Notes: generated by a model from the sequence alone, not told the origin. DNA of 64,000 nucleotides from Bordetella sp. FB-8 (GCF_000382185.1 NZ_KB907784.1:2558633-2622632), one strand, 5' to 3'. Positions 1 through 9,969 are shown, counted from the stretch's first letter. Numbers and translations: made by a program.

Positions 1-1523
1 ACCCGGTGTTTACGGCCGGCGATCAGATCGCCGAATCGATCCGCGTGCACCAGGGCATGGGCCGCTCGGCGTCCCGCGCCGAAGCCCTGCGCATGCTCGA
101 CCTGGTACGCATTCCCGAGGCCCGGCAGGTGCTGGACCGCTTCCCGCACCAGTTGTCCGGCGGCATGCGCCAGCGCGTCATGATCGCCATGGCATTGTCG
201 TGCAAGCCCTCGCTGTTGATCGCCGACGAACCCACCACCGCGCTGGACGTGACGATCCAGGCGCAGATCTTGCAGCTCATCCGCCAGCTGCAGGAAGAAA
301 TGAATATGGGCGTGATCTTCATCACGCACGACATGGGCGTGGTGGCCGAGGTGGCCGACCGTGTGCTGGTGATGTACCGCGGCGACAAGGTCGAGGAGGG
401 CGCGTCCGTCTGCGTGTTTGCACAGCCCAGCCATGCCTATACCCAGGCGCTGCTGTCGGCCGTACCGCGCCTGGGCGCTATGCAGGGCACCGACCTGCCG
501 GCCAAGTTCACGCTGCTGCGCCTGGATCAGCCGCGGCAAGAGGCCGCTGGCCAGGTGCCGATGCCGCAGGATACGGTGCCCGCGCACGCGCAGCCCATCC
601 TGCGCGTCAAGGATCTGATCACGCGCTTTGACGTGCGCGGCGGTGTGTTCGGCCGGGTACGCCGCAGGGTGCATGCGGTCGAGAAAGTCAGCTTCGATCT
701 GCACCCCGGCGAAACCCTGGCCCTGGTGGGCGAGTCCGGCTGCGGCAAGTCCACCACGGGCCGTTCGCTGCTGCGCCTGGTGGAAAGCCAGAGCGGTGCC
801 ATCGAATTTGGCGGACGCAATATCCGCGACATTCCCGCCGGGGAGCTGCGCGAGCTGCGGCGCAATATTCAGTTCATCTTCCAGGACCCCTTCGCCTCGC
901 TCGACCCGCGCGTCACGGTGGGTTTTTCCATCATGGAGCCGCTGCTGGTTCATGGCGTGGCCGTGGGCGAAGAGGCGCGCAAGCGCGTGGCCTGGCTGCT
1001 CGACAAGGTAAGTCTGCCCGCCAGCTACGCCGACCGATATCCGCACGAATTCTCGGGTGGGCAGCGCCAACGCATCGCCATCGCGCGCGCGCTGGCGCTC
1101 AACCCCAAAGTGGTGGTGGCCGACGAGTCCGTTTCGGCGCTGGACGTGTCCGTCCAGGCGCAGATCGTCAACCTCATGCTGGACCTGCAGCGCGAGTTGG
1201 GCGTCGCGTTTCTCTTTATCTCGCACGACATGGCCGTGGTCGAGCGCATCAGCCACCGCGTGGCCGTGATGTTCCTGGGCCAGATCGTCGAGATTGGCCC
1301 GCGCCGCGCCATTTTCGAGAACCCGCAGCACCCGTACACGAAGAAGCTGATGTCCGCCGTGCCCATCGCCGACCCGGCGCGCCGCCACCTCAAGCGCCAA
1401 CTGCTGTCCGACGAAATCCCCAGCCCGATCCGGGCCGTGGGCGACGAGCCGGTGGTCCAGCCGCTAGTGCAGGTGGCGCCCGGCCATTTCGTGGCGCGGC
1501 ATCCGGTCGCCGGCCCGTACTGA
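1..1523 (+). CDS. gsiA: Glutathione/peptide ABC transporter, fused two-domain ATP-binding protein GsiA (5' partial)
   Basis: Cytoplasmic ATPase that powers the GsiBCD importer. The gene enters from the left edge: the frame is open from base 1, so the Walker A of the first ABC domain lies outside. Visible in domain 1 are the signature LSGGMRQR and Walker [13 protein letters not shown]. Domain 2 is complete, with Walker [12 protein letters not shown], signature FSGGQRQR, and Walker [13 protein letters not shown], in which the usual P after DE is replaced by S. Both halves end in the oligopeptide-transporter C-terminal type ([12 protein letters not shown]). The fused-dimer architecture is that of GsiA and distinguishes it from the separate DppD/DppF pair. 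It is followed 43 bp later by gsiB on the same strand. Confidence 0.93.
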   Translation, partial: PVFTAGDQIAESIRVHQGMGRSASRAEALRMLDLVRIPEARQVLDRFPHQLSGGMRQRVMIAMALSCKPSLLIADEPTTALDVTIQAQILQLIRQLQEEMNMGVIFITHDMGVVAEVADRVLVMYRGDKVEEGASVCVFAQPSHAYTQALLSAVPRLGAMQGTDLPAKFTLLRLDQPRQEAAGQVPMPQDTVPAHAQPILRVKDLITRFDVRGGVFGRVRRRVHAVEKVSFDLHPGETLALVGESGCGKSTTGRSLLRLVESQSGAIEFGGRNIRDIPAGELRELRRNIQFIFQDPFASLDPRVTVGFSIMEPLLVHGVAVGEEARKRVAWLLDKVSLPASYADRYPHEFSGGQRQRIAIARALALNPKVVVADESVSALDVSVQAQIVNLMLDLQRELGVAFLFISHDMAVVERISHRVAVMFLGQIVEIGPRRAIFENPQHPYTKKLMSAVPIADPARRHLKRQLLSDEIPSPIRAVGDEPVVQPLVQVAPGHFVARHPVAGPY

Positions 1524-1566
1524 TTTTTTGCTGTTCCTTTTCACGTGAAAGTATCTTGGAGTCTTC

Positions 1567-3126
1567 ATGAAAACCCGCTTTGATCTGCTTTCCAAGCGCA
1601 AGGCCCTGGCCACGTGCCTGCTGGCGTTCGCCTCGCTCACCGCCGCCGGCAGCGCCTGGGCATCCAAGGACGCCATCCTGGCCATCAACTCCGAGCCCGA
1701 TAGCCTGGATCCCTACAACACCAATAGCACGCTGAGCATGGCGGTCACCAAGACCTTCTATGAAGGCCTGTTCAAATTCGACAAGGACCTGAAGATCGTA
1801 CCCGTGCTGGCCGAAAGCTACACGGTCTCGCCCGACGGCCTGGTCTATACCTTCAAGCTGCGTCATGGCGTGAAGTTCCAGGACGGCACCGATTTCAACG
1901 CCGATGCGGTCAAGGCCAACATCGATCGCGTGCTCGACCAGAACAACCACCTGACGCGCTATGCCCAGTTCAACCGCATCGACAAGGTCGAGGCGGTCGA
2001 TCCCTACACCGTGCGCTTCACGCTCAAAGAGCCGTTCGCACCTTTCATCAACTCCCTGGCCCACCCCTCGGCTGCGATGATCTCGCCGGCCGCGCTCAAA
2101 AAGTGGGGCAAGGACATCGCCCTGCATCCGGTGGGCACCGGTCCCTTCACGTTCGTGGAGTGGAAGCACGCCGACGACATCAAGGGCGTCAAATTCACGG
2201 GCTACTGGCACAAGGGCTATCCCAAGATCGACTCGGTGACCTGGAAGCCCGTGCCGGAGAACAGCACGCGCGCCGCCATGCTGCAGACGGGAGAGACCGA
2301 CTTCGCCTATCCGCTGCCCTACGAGCAGGCCGCGACGTTGTCCAAGTCGAAAAAGCTGGACGTGATCACGCGCAATTCGATCATCGAGCGCTACATCAGC
2401 ATGAACGTGCAGCACAAGCCGTTCGACAACGTGAAGGTACGCCAGGCCGTCGCCTACGCCATTAACCGCCAGGCGCTGGCCAAGGTGGCTTTCAGCGGCT
2501 ACGCCTTCCCGGCCGAAGGCATCGTGCCGCAGGGCGTGGCCTATGCCTACAAGATGCAGCCCTGGCCCTACGATCTGAAGAAGGCCAAGGAATTGCTGAA
2601 AGAAGCTGGCTACCCCAACGGCTTTGAAACCACGCTGTGGGGCGCCTATAACGACACCACCACGCTGAAGGTGCTGCAGTTCCTGCAGCAGCAGCTGGCT
2701 CAGGTCGGCATCAAGGTGCAGGTGCGCGGCCTCGAACCGGCCGAACGTACGGACCTGATCCAGAACCAGAAAGATCCTGCCAAGGCGCCCGTGCGCATGT
2801 TCTATTCGGGCTGGTCGGCGTCCACCGGCGAGGCCGATTGGGCCCTGCGCCCGCTGCTGACCAAGGAAGCCTTCCCGCCGGTGCTGTACAACACCGCCTA
2901 CTACACCAACCCGGTGGTCGAGAAGGACGTTGCCGACGCGCTCAAGTCGGTCGACGAGAAGCAGAAGACCGAGCTGTACAAGAATGCCCAGGAACAGGTC
3001 TGGAACGATGCCCCGTGGGCGACGCTGACCACGGACAAGCTCATCTTCGGCACCAGCAAGCGTCTGTCCGGCGTGTACGTGATGCCTGACGGCAATATCG
3101 ACATCTCCGACATCGCCATCAAGTAA
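1567..3126 (+). CDS. gsiB: Glutathione/peptide ABC transporter periplasmic binding protein GsiB
   Basis: Periplasmic solute-binding protein of the SBP_bac_5 family, 519 aa. The N-terminus has a basic stretch, a hydrophobic core (ATCLLAFASLTAAG) and an AWA-SK type cleavage region, a Sec signal peptide of roughly 30-34 residues. Family blocks recalled from E. coli GsiB are present: LAESYTVSPDGLVYTFKLR, VGTGPF, NSTRAAMLQTGE, RYISMNVQHKPFDN and FYSGWSASTGEADWAL. That level of block identity supports GsiB over a generic dipeptide-binding protein. Known role: captures glutathione or short peptides and delivers them to GsiC/GsiD. Substrate in this organism is inferred, and the three downstream peptidases suggest that peptides are also taken up. 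Confidence 0.9.
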   Translation: MKTRFDLLSKRKALATCLLAFASLTAAGSAWASKDAILAINSEPDSLDPYNTNSTLSMAVTKTFYEGLFKFDKDLKIVPVLAESYTVSPDGLVYTFKLRHGVKFQDGTDFNADAVKANIDRVLDQNNHLTRYAQFNRIDKVEAVDPYTVRFTLKEPFAPFINSLAHPSAAMISPAALKKWGKDIALHPVGTGPFTFVEWKHADDIKGVKFTGYWHKGYPKIDSVTWKPVPENSTRAAMLQTGETDFAYPLPYEQAATLSKSKKLDVITRNSIIERYISMNVQHKPFDNVKVRQAVAYAINRQALAKVAFSGYAFPAEGIVPQGVAYAYKMQPWPYDLKKAKELLKEAGYPNGFETTLWGAYNDTTTLKVLQFLQQQLAQVGIKVQVRGLEPAERTDLIQNQKDPAKAPVRMFYSGWSASTGEADWALRPLLTKEAFPPVLYNTAYYTNPVVEKDVADALKSVDEKQKTELYKNAQEQVWNDAPWATLTTDKLIFGTSKRLSGVYVMPDGNIDISDIAIK

Positions 3127-3231
3127 GACGACTGATGTACCCGCGCCGGCGCCTGCGTGCCGGCGCGCCGCGAGCCGGATCGTGCCAGTCTGGAACGGCC
3201 CGGCCCGCGGCCTCATGCCCTGGATAGCAAG

Positions 3232-4152
3232 ATGCTGAGTTATTTTTTGAAACGCCTGCTGGGTCTGATCCCGACACTGCTGATCGTGGCGGTGCTGGTG
3301 TTCCTTTTTGTGCACATGCTGCCGGGCGACCCCGCGCGCCTGGCCGCGGGCCAGGACGCCGACGCGCACACGGTTCAGTTGGTGCGCGAGGAGCTGGGAC
3401 TGGACAAGCCCCTGCCGGTGCAGTTCGCCAACTATTTCGTGCGCCTGCTGCATGGCGACCTGGGCACGTCTATCCGTACCCGGCGGCCCGTCATCGATGT
3501 GATCGGCGAGCGCTTCATGCCAACTTTCTGGCTGACGCTGACCAGCATGGTCTGGTCGGTGCTGTTGGGCATGGTCATCGGCATCGTTTCGGCCGTGTTC
3601 CGCAATCGATGGCCCGATCAACTGGGCATGACCTTGGCCGTATCCGGCATTTCATTCCCGGCCTTCGCGCTGGGCATGGTGCTGATGCAGATATTTTCCG
3701 TGGACCTGGGATGGCTGCCCACTGTGGGCGCCGACACCTGGCGCAACTACGTCCTGCCCTCGTTCACGCTGGGCGCCGGCGTGGCGGCGGTGATGGCGCG
3801 CTTTACCCGCGCTTCCTTCGTCGATGTCATCGGCGAGGACTTCGTGCGCACGGCCCGCGCCAAGGGCTTGCGCGAATGGATCGTTATCGTCAAGCACTGT
3901 CTGCGCAATGCGCTGATCCCGGTGGTGACCATGATGGGACTGCAGTTTGGCTTCCTGCTGGGCGGCTCCATCGTGGTCGAGGCCGTTTTCAACTGGCCGG
4001 GCGTGGGCCGGCTGCTGGTCGATGCGGTCAACGTGCGCGACTACCCGGTCATCCAGGCCCTGGTGCTGATGTTCTCCCTGGAATTCATCCTGATCAACCT
4101 GGTGGTGGACGTGCTCTACGGTTTCATCAATCCCACCATTCGCTACAAGTGA
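3232..4152 (+). CDS. gsiC: Glutathione/peptide ABC transporter permease GsiC
   Basis: Inner-membrane permease, 306 aa. The start at 3232 ([19 protein letters not shown]) matches the family N-terminus. A longer frame opens at 3157, but its extra residues are low-complexity and unlike the family. Hydrophobic segments follow the BPD_transp_1 pattern, and the cytoplasmic EAA loop that contacts the ATPase is visible ([19 protein letters not shown]). The protein ends in the usual [11 protein letters not shown]. The stop is 7 bp before gsiD, so the two permeases are probably co-translated. Confidence 0.92.
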   Translation: MLSYFLKRLLGLIPTLLIVAVLVFLFVHMLPGDPARLAAGQDADAHTVQLVREELGLDKPLPVQFANYFVRLLHGDLGTSIRTRRPVIDVIGERFMPTFWLTLTSMVWSVLLGMVIGIVSAVFRNRWPDQLGMTLAVSGISFPAFALGMVLMQIFSVDLGWLPTVGADTWRNYVLPSFTLGAGVAAVMARFTRASFVDVIGEDFVRTARAKGLREWIVIVKHCLRNALIPVVTMMGLQFGFLLGGSIVVEAVFNWPGVGRLLVDAVNVRDYPVIQALVLMFSLEFILINLVVDVLYGFINPTIRYK

Positions 4153-4159
4153 GCCCGGT

Positions 4160-5056
4160 ATGACGCAAGTTTCCGCCACGGCCGCCGCGCCCACTGCCGG
4201 CACCCGCGTGCGTACGCCCTGGAGCGAGTTCTGGCGCAAGTTCAAGAAGCAGAAGCTGGGCATGATCGCCTTGGCTTTCGTGATCTTTCTGATCGTGGTC
4301 GCCATCTTGTCGCCCTGGATTACGCCGTTCGATCCCGAGAACTACTTCGACTACGACATGCTCAACAGCGGCCCGTCGCTGGCGCACTGGTTCGGCGTCG
4401 ATTCCCTGGGGCGCGACATCTTCAGTCGCGTCCTGGCGGGCGCGCGCATTTCGTTGGCCACCGGCTTTTTCTCCGTGTTCCTGGGGGGCGTCATCGGCAC
4501 GGCGATGGGCCTGATGGCCGGCTACTACGAAGGCTGGTGGGACCGCGTCACCATGCGCATTTCCGACGTGCTGTTCGCCTTTCCCGGCATTCTGCTGGCC
4601 TTGGGCGTGGTGGCCATCCTGGGCAGCAGCATGACCAATGTCGTGGTGGCCGTATCGGTGTTCAGCGTGCCGGCCTTCGCCCGCCTGGTGCGCGGCAATA
4701 CCCTGGTGCTCAAGAACCTGACTTACATCGAGTCGGCCAGGAGCATCGGCGCGTCCGACTGGACCATCATCGTGCGGCACATCCTGCCGGGCACGATCTC
4801 CTCCATCGTGGTCTACTTCACCATGCGTGTGGGCACATCCATCATCACGGCGGCCAGCCTGTCCTTTCTGGGCATGGGTGCGCAGCCGCCCACGCCGGAG
4901 TGGGGCGCCATGCTCAATGACGCGCGGGCCGACATGGTCAACGCGCCGCACGAGGCGCTCTTTCCCAGCCTGGCCATTTTCCTGACGGTGCTGGCGTTCA
5001 ATCTGCTGGGCGATGCGCTGCGCGATGCGCTCGATCCCAAGATCGACCGCCGCTGA
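4160..5056 (+). CDS. gsiD: Glutathione/peptide ABC transporter permease GsiD
   Basis: Second inner-membrane permease, 298 aa, of the DppC/GsiD type. A hydrophilic N-terminus leads into the first membrane helix ([19 protein letters not shown]), followed by the typical periplasmic block [21 protein letters not shown]. The EAA loop is [18 protein letters not shown], and the C-terminal [14 protein letters not shown] is diagnostic of the family. It begins 7 bp after gsiC and ends 14 bp before the peptidase gene, consistent with one transcript. Confidence 0.92.
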   Translation: MTQVSATAAAPTAGTRVRTPWSEFWRKFKKQKLGMIALAFVIFLIVVAILSPWITPFDPENYFDYDMLNSGPSLAHWFGVDSLGRDIFSRVLAGARISLATGFFSVFLGGVIGTAMGLMAGYYEGWWDRVTMRISDVLFAFPGILLALGVVAILGSSMTNVVVAVSVFSVPAFARLVRGNTLVLKNLTYIESARSIGASDWTIIVRHILPGTISSIVVYFTMRVGTSIITAASLSFLGMGAQPPTPEWGAMLNDARADMVNAPHEALFPSLAIFLTVLAFNLLGDALRDALDPKIDRR

Positions 5057-5070
5057 AGAAGGGTTTTGCG

Positions 5071-6162
5071 ATGCAATCCATCAATGAAGGCAGTGTGCCG
5101 CGCATCGGTACTTTGCCTTCGGGGCGGCGCGATTCGATTTGCGACGTAGACGGCGTGACGGTCGGGCATTGCACGCTCGACCATGATTCGGTGCAGACCG
5201 GGGTGACGGTGATTCGACCGCACGGCGGGGATCCGTATCGCGACAAGGTGCCGGCCGGCCTGACGGTGCTCAACGGCTTTGGCAAGAGCACCGGCCTGAT
5301 GCAGGTCCAGGAACTGGGCGTGCTCGAAACGCCCATCGCGCTCACGGGCACCTTTGGTGTGGGGGCCGTTTTCAACGCCCAGGTGTTGCAGGCCATACAG
5401 GCCAATCCCGAGGTGGGCCGCGAGCTGGCCACGGTCAATCCGCTGGTGTTCGAGTGCAACGACGGTTATCTGAACGACATGCAGTCGCTGCCGGTGGCGG
5501 AGGCGCACTACCTGCGCGCTTATGACGCGGCCGGCCCGGATTTTGCGCAGGGCGCGGTCGGGGCGGGGCGGGGTATGTCCAGCTTTGGGCTCAAGGGCGG
5601 CATAGGCTCGGCCTCGCGCGTAGCTACGGTATCCGCGCGCCACTACCAGGTGGGCGCGCTGGTGCTGTCGAACTTCGGCAAACTGCCCGCCTTGACCGTG
5701 GCCGGCCGGCCTTTCGGCCGCCTGCTGTCCGAGAGGCTGGACCGCGGCGTGGCTGTCGGACGCAGGCGCGCGGACCAGGTCGACAAGGGTTCGGTCATCC
5801 TGTTGGTCGCCACCGATGCGCCGCTGGACGCGCGCCAGCTGCGCCGCCTGTCGCTGCGAGCGGGCGCGGGGTTGGCGCGCACGGGATCGAACTTCGGCCA
5901 CGGCAGCGGCGACATCGCGCTGGCTTTCTCCACGGCCTATACCGTGCCGCATCTGGCCGAGCGCAGCATGCCGGCCGTGCCCATGCTGCACGAGTCCCGG
6001 CTGGACCCGCTGTTCGATGCGGCGGCCGAAGCGGTCGAGCAGTCCATCATCGCCGCGCTCTGGCGCGCCGAGATGGTGCTCGGACGCGACAACCACGTGC
6101 GCCTGGCTGTGCGCGAACTGATTCCCGAATGGCGCGACTGGCTGGCCCGCACGGTATTGTGA
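5071..6162 (+). CDS. P1-family (S58) aminopeptidase, DmpA/BapA-like
   Basis: N-terminal nucleophile peptidase of the DmpA/L-aminopeptidase/D-esterase family, 363 aa. The family is made as a precursor that cleaves itself just before a catalytic serine. Here the matching site is the G-S junction in SNFGHGSGDIALAFST, with Ser about residue 279, preceded by the typical ARTGS stretch. The N-terminal GRRDSICDVDGVTVGHCTL block and GAVGAGRGMSSFGLKGGIG are also family hallmarks. Family members release N-terminal residues from small peptides, some acting on D- or beta-amino acids. Substrate here is unknown. Its place directly behind gsiABCD suggests it hydrolyses imported peptides in the cytoplasm; no signal peptide is visible. 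Confidence 0.85.
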   Translation: MQSINEGSVPRIGTLPSGRRDSICDVDGVTVGHCTLDHDSVQTGVTVIRPHGGDPYRDKVPAGLTVLNGFGKSTGLMQVQELGVLETPIALTGTFGVGAVFNAQVLQAIQANPEVGRELATVNPLVFECNDGYLNDMQSLPVAEAHYLRAYDAAGPDFAQGAVGAGRGMSSFGLKGGIGSASRVATVSARHYQVGALVLSNFGKLPALTVAGRPFGRLLSERLDRGVAVGRRRADQVDKGSVILLVATDAPLDARQLRRLSLRAGAGLARTGSNFGHGSGDIALAFSTAYTVPHLAERSMPAVPMLHESRLDPLFDAAAEAVEQSIIAALWRAEMVLGRDNHVRLAVRELIPEWRDWLARTVL

Positions 6163-6163
6163 T

Positions 6164-6240
6164 TTTTTACCGTCGGGCCGCCCCAAGGTAAAAACGCCCC
6201 CTTGGGGGGGCAGCAAGCCGTAGGCGCGGCGTGGGGGCAT
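6164..6240 (+). repeat. REP-like intergenic repeat, copy 1
   Basis: A short stem-loop (TTTTTACC pairing with GGTAAAAA, 6164-6171 with 6187-6194) is followed by a GC-rich inverted core (CCCCC-TT-GGGGG, about 6197-6208) and a tail AGCAAGCCGTAGGCGCGGCG. The same layout recurs at 53734-53805. The first stem is TTTTTACC/GGTAAAAA here and TTTTTGCC/GGCAAAA there, so a pair has changed on both sides. It fills the gap between the P1 peptidase and dppA and could also act as a terminator or mRNA-stability element. Confidence 0.7.
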
Positions 6241-6260
6241 TTTATTCACGGATTTCCATC

Positions 6261-7097
6261 ATGAAGATACTTATTTCCACCGATATCGAGGGCGTGGCAG
6301 GCGTGTTCCATGCCGAGCAGACGCGCGCCGGCAACGGCGAATACGAGCGCGCCCGCGCCTGGATGACGGCCGAGGCCAACGCCGCGGCGCAAGGGGCGTT
6401 CGCGGGCGGAGCCACCGAGGTGCTGGTCAACGATTCGCACGGCGGCTTTCGCAATCTGCAGCCCGACCAGCTCGACGAGCGCGCCCGCCTGGTGCTGGGC
6501 AAGCCGCGCTACCTGGGCATGATGAGCGGCCTGGAGGAGGGCTGCGACGCCGTGCTGATGGTGGGTTACCACAGCCGCGCGCAGGGCCGCGGCGTGCTGG
6601 CCCACACCATCAATAGCTTCGCTTTTGCACGCGTGCACCTCAACGGCATGGAACTGGGCGAGGCCGGCTTGTACGGCGCCCTGGCCGGAGAGCTGGGCGT
6701 GCCGGTGCTGATGGCCAGCGGCGACGACGTGTTCATCGCCGAGACGCGCCCCCTCTTTCCGCATGCCGAGTGGGTACAGACCAAGGTGGCGCACGGGCAG
6801 GGCAGCGGCGTGACGCTGTCGCCGCAAGCCGCGCGCAAGGCCATTGCCCAGGCGGCCGAGCGGGTCGTGCGTACCGCCTTGTCGGGCAAGACGGCGGACA
6901 AGGCCGGCCCGTTCCGCATTCCCGGTCCGATAGAATGCCGCTTGCAGACCCAGAGCACGGCGTTGGCCGACCTGTTCTGCACCTGGCCCACGCTGGAACG
7001 CGTCGATGGCGTGACGCTGCGCTTGACGGTCGATACCGTGCAGGCAGCCGTACGTACGCTCAACAGCTTGTCGGCCATGTCCTCCATGCTGCGCTAG
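6261..7097 (+). CDS. M55-family D-aminopeptidase, DppA-like
   Basis: Zinc D-aminopeptidase of the DppA family, 278 aa counted from the ATG at 6261 (MKILISTDIEGVAGVF). A longer frame opens at 6231 but would start inside the REP-like repeat. Residues known as metal ligands and nucleophile in Bacillus subtilis DppA fall at the same numbers: D8, E10, H60, H104 and H115; a further acidic ligand is at E131 or E134. Known members form ring-shaped oligomers and release D-amino acids from peptides such as D-Ala-D-Ala. With the GsiABCD importer it points to use of peptidoglycan-derived or other D-containing peptides, which is inference. Confidence 0.88.
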   Translation: MKILISTDIEGVAGVFHAEQTRAGNGEYERARAWMTAEANAAAQGAFAGGATEVLVNDSHGGFRNLQPDQLDERARLVLGKPRYLGMMSGLEEGCDAVLMVGYHSRAQGRGVLAHTINSFAFARVHLNGMELGEAGLYGALAGELGVPVLMASGDDVFIAETRPLFPHAEWVQTKVAHGQGSGVTLSPQAARKAIAQAAERVVRTALSGKTADKAGPFRIPGPIECRLQTQSTALADLFCTWPTLERVDGVTLRLTVDTVQAAVRTLNSLSAMSSMLR

Positions 7098-7113
7098 TCC
7101 GAACAGGAAATCC

Positions 7114-8919
7114 ATGTCCACCATTCCCGCCCGCATTGTCTCCCTGCGGCAGGCCATGCGCCGCCTCGATCTTGATGCCTGCATCGTGCCGTCCTCGGAT
7201 CCGCATCTTTCCGAATACCTGCCGCAATACTGGCAAGGCCGCCGCTGGTTGTCGGGCTTCACCGGTTCGATGGCCACCCTGGTCGTCACGCACGATTTCG
7301 CCGGCCTGTGGGCCGATAGCCGCTATTGGGTGCAGGCCGAGAAGCAGTTGGCCGGCAGTGGCATCACATTGATGAAACTGTTCGTGCAGGGTTCGCCCGG
7401 CCACGTCGATTGGCTGGCCGCCAATCTGCACCCGGGTTCGCGCGTGGGCGTGGATGGCCGGGTACTGGGCCTGTCGGCCTTTCGCGCCTTGACGCAGGCG
7501 CTGGCGCCGGTGGGTGTGGCGCTGGACATCATGGCCGATCCGCTGGGCGAGATCTGGCGGGACCGCGCGCCGCTGCCCGATTCCCCGGTCTTCGAACATC
7601 TTCCGCCCCATGCCGTGGAGTCCCGCGCGCAGCGCCTGGCGCGCGTGCGTCAGGCCATGGCGGCGCGCAAGGCCGATGTGCATCTGCTGTGCACGCTGGA
7701 CGATATTGCCTGGGTGTTCAACCTGCGCGGATCCGATGTCGAATACAACCCGGTCTTCCTGGCCCATGCCCTGATCGGCGCGGACCACGCCACGCTCTTC
7801 GTGGGCGAGGGCAAGGTATCGGCGGCATTGCGCGCGCGGCTGGCCGAAGACGGCGTGGACGTCGCGCCCTACGAGCAGGCCGCCCAAGCCCTGGGCTCGA
7901 TCGAAGCGGACCAGACGCTGCTGATCGATCCGACGCGCGTGACCTGCGGCGTGTTCCACCTGATGGATCCAGCCGTGGCGCGCATCGAGGCCGTCAATCC
8001 TTCGACGTTCTTCAAATCCAGAAAGAGCGATGCGGAACTGGCCCACGTGCGCGAAGCCATGGCGAACGACGGCGCGGCCCTGTGCGAATTCTTCGCCTGG
8101 TTCGAGGCCGCCATGGCGGCGGGCCAGACCGTGACCGAGTTGGACATCGATACGCGGCTCGCCGCCGCGCGCGCGCGCCAGCCTAATTACGTCAGCGCGA
8201 GCTTTGCCACCATCGCCGCCTATAACGCCAACGGCGCCATGCCCCATTACCGCGCCACGCCCGAGTCGCACGCCGTCATCGAGGGCGACGGCCTGCTCCT
8301 GATCGATTCGGGCGGCCAGTATTCGGGCGGCACGACCGACATCACCCGCGTCGTACCGGTGGGCGCGCCCAGCGCCGACCAGAAAGTGGACTACACCCTG
8401 GTGCTCAAGGGCATGATCGCGCTGTCGCGCGCGGCCTTTCCCCGCGGCACGCCCGGCCCCATGCTCGATGCCATCGCGCGCGCGCCGATCTGGGCGGGCG
8501 GCGCGGAATACGGCCACGGCACGGGCCACGGCGTGGGCTATTTCCTGAACGTGCACGAAGGGCCGCAGGTCATTTCCTACCGTGCCGCGCCGCTGCCGCA
8601 CACCGCCATGGAGCCGGGCATGATCACCTCCAACGAACCCGGCATCTATCGGCCCGGCCGCTGGGGCGTGCGCATCGAAAACCTGACTGCCTGCCGGCCC
8701 TGGCTGTCGGGCGAGCTGGGCGAGTTCCTGGGTTTTGAGACGCTCACGCTCTGTCCCATCGACACGCGCTGCATCGATCGCGAACTGATGCGTCCCGATG
8801 AAATCGCCTGGCTCGACGACTATCACGCCACCGTGCGCCAGCGCCTCTCGTCCTTGGTGTCGGGGGCGGCCCAGGCTTGGCTGATCGCGCGCACCGAGCC
8901 GCTGCAGGCCGCTGCCTGA
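7114..8919 (+). CDS. M24-family aminopeptidase P (Xaa-Pro aminopeptidase)
   Basis: Cytoplasmic metallopeptidase that removes an N-terminal residue preceding proline, 601 aa. This is the long, three-domain form: two creatinase-like N-terminal domains (about 1-310), the pita-bread catalytic domain (about 315-540) and a C-terminal extension. Metal-ligand blocks are present in order: LLIDSGGQYSGGTTDITR (two Asp), GHGTGHGVGYFLNVHEGPQ (His), TSNEPGIY (Glu) and GVRIENL (Glu). It starts 16 bp after the D-aminopeptidase and appears to be the last gene of the gsi-peptidase unit. Confidence 0.9.
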   Translation: MSTIPARIVSLRQAMRRLDLDACIVPSSDPHLSEYLPQYWQGRRWLSGFTGSMATLVVTHDFAGLWADSRYWVQAEKQLAGSGITLMKLFVQGSPGHVDWLAANLHPGSRVGVDGRVLGLSAFRALTQALAPVGVALDIMADPLGEIWRDRAPLPDSPVFEHLPPHAVESRAQRLARVRQAMAARKADVHLLCTLDDIAWVFNLRGSDVEYNPVFLAHALIGADHATLFVGEGKVSAALRARLAEDGVDVAPYEQAAQALGSIEADQTLLIDPTRVTCGVFHLMDPAVARIEAVNPSTFFKSRKSDAELAHVREAMANDGAALCEFFAWFEAAMAAGQTVTELDIDTRLAAARARQPNYVSASFATIAAYNANGAMPHYRATPESHAVIEGDGLLLIDSGGQYSGGTTDITRVVPVGAPSADQKVDYTLVLKGMIALSRAAFPRGTPGPMLDAIARAPIWAGGAEYGHGTGHGVGYFLNVHEGPQVISYRAAPLPHTAMEPGMITSNEPGIYRPGRWGVRIENLTACRPWLSGELGEFLGFETLTLCPIDTRCIDRELMRPDEIAWLDDYHATVRQRLSSLVSGAAQAWLIARTEPLQAAA

Positions 8920-8940
8920 TTTCCTGGAGGTGCTTATTTT

Positions 8941-9015
8941 TTGAGTTCTTGAGGCGTCCTAGGTTGCCGGGCTGGGCAGGGACAGCCCGATACCCCGCAG
9001 ACGGCTTGAGAACCC
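8941..9015. repeat. Short folded intergenic element with GAGTTCTTGA boundary motif (element C)
   Basis: The gap between two convergent genes holds TTGAGTTCTTGAGGCG (8941-8956) and, inverted, CGGCTTGAGAACCC (9002-9015), which pair imperfectly (11 of 14 in the inner part). Between them is a perfect 7-bp hairpin, CGGGCTG/CAGCCCG (8968-8974 with 8983-8989). It could be a two-way terminator. It belongs to the boundary-motif group also seen at 29676, 41418, 48929 and 56715. Confidence 0.55.
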
Positions 9016-9018
9016 GCG

Positions 9019-9969
9019 TCAGATCAGCAGTTCCAGCGAGCGGTACAGGCGTCGCCGTTCGGAGTCCGGCGAGGTCGCGCCGGCACGTACCGAGGTCTTT
9101 AGGCAGTCCAGGAAGCATTCCGCCGCCGCCGAGAGCGGCACGCCGCGCCGCGCGATGATGCTCACCATGGTGCGGTCCACGTCCTCCTGCAGCGTGAGCG
9201 CGCTCAGGTTCTCGCGGGCCAGGCGCGTCTCGATCAGCGGCCACGGAAAGATGCTCACCATGTCGGTGTGCATCAGCAGGCCCATCGCCACGGCCCAGGA
9301 GTGCGCCAGGTGCGCCTTTTGGGGCAGCGGCAGTCCGTGCCGGTGAAAGACCGTGTCGGCGATCATCTCCTTGCTGGCCGGGTCCCAGTTGAGCAGCCAT
9401 TCGCTGTCCTGGAACTCCCGCAGCGACTGGGCATGTTCCAGTGGGTGCCCCTTGCGCACCACCACGGCCGATTCGGTCGCCATGATCGGCGTCTGGGTGA
9501 ACTCCGCGTGCAAGGAGGCCTGCACCGGCTTGCCCAACGAAAAATCCAGCGTACCGTCGCGCAGGCGCGGCATCGCGATATTGAGCAGGCCTTCGTAGAA
9601 CTCCAGCCGCATCTGCGGCATGCGCGCGCGAAACAGGTTGACGGCGTCGGGCAGAAAGGACAGGGCCAGCCAGGGCGTGACACCGATAGACAGGGTGCCG
9701 CGGTTTTGGCCGCGCCGCCGATCGAGGTCTTCCTGCGCCCGAGCCATCTGGTGCAGGATGGCTCGGGCATGCTCCAGCAGGGCCTGGCCGGCTTCGGTGA
9801 AGGCGATGCCGCTTGCGCTGCGCGTCACCAGCGCGATCTGCTGTTCGGCTTCTAGTTCCCGCACCGCCTTGGTCGCGGCCGCGGGCGAGATGCTCAGCGC
9901 GCGTGCCGCAGCCCGGATGCTGCCGGTGTCGGCCATGGCGACGAGGGTGCGGAACTGGTGGAATTTCAC
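9019..9969 (-). CDS. LysR-family transcriptional regulator
   Basis: DNA-binding regulator, about 316 aa. The likely start is the GTG at 9969 (V/M-KFHQFRTLVAMADTGSIR), which matches the usual beginning of this subfamily. An upstream TTG at 9990 would add MPPGLSL and is less likely. The N-terminal winged helix-turn-helix covers residues 1-60 (AARALSISPAAATKAVRELE), followed by a periplasmic-binding-protein-like effector domain. It is divergent from the M20 amidohydrolase gene with 129 bp between starts, so it probably controls that gene. The effector is unknown. Confidence 0.88.
   Translation of the reverse strand: MKFHQFRTLVAMADTGSIRAAARALSISPAAATKAVRELEAEQQIALVTRSASGIAFTEAGQALLEHARAILHQMARAQEDLDRRRGQNRGTLSIGVTPWLALSFLPDAVNLFRARMPQMRLEFYEGLLNIAMPRLRDGTLDFSLGKPVQASLHAEFTQTPIMATESAVVVRKGHPLEHAQSLREFQDSEWLLNWDPASKEMIADTVFHRHGLPLPQKAHLAHSWAVAMGLLMHTDMVSIFPWPLIETRLARENLSALTLQEDVDRTMVSIIARRGVPLSAAAECFLDCLKTSVRAGATSPDSERRRLYRSLELLI

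Noticed and set aside
1390..3621. A 743-codon open frame on the minus strand opposite gsiA-gsiB
   Set aside because: It lies wholly opposite well-supported genes; its translation is low-complexity (His, Gln, Gly, Arg rich) as expected for antisense of GC-rich codons.
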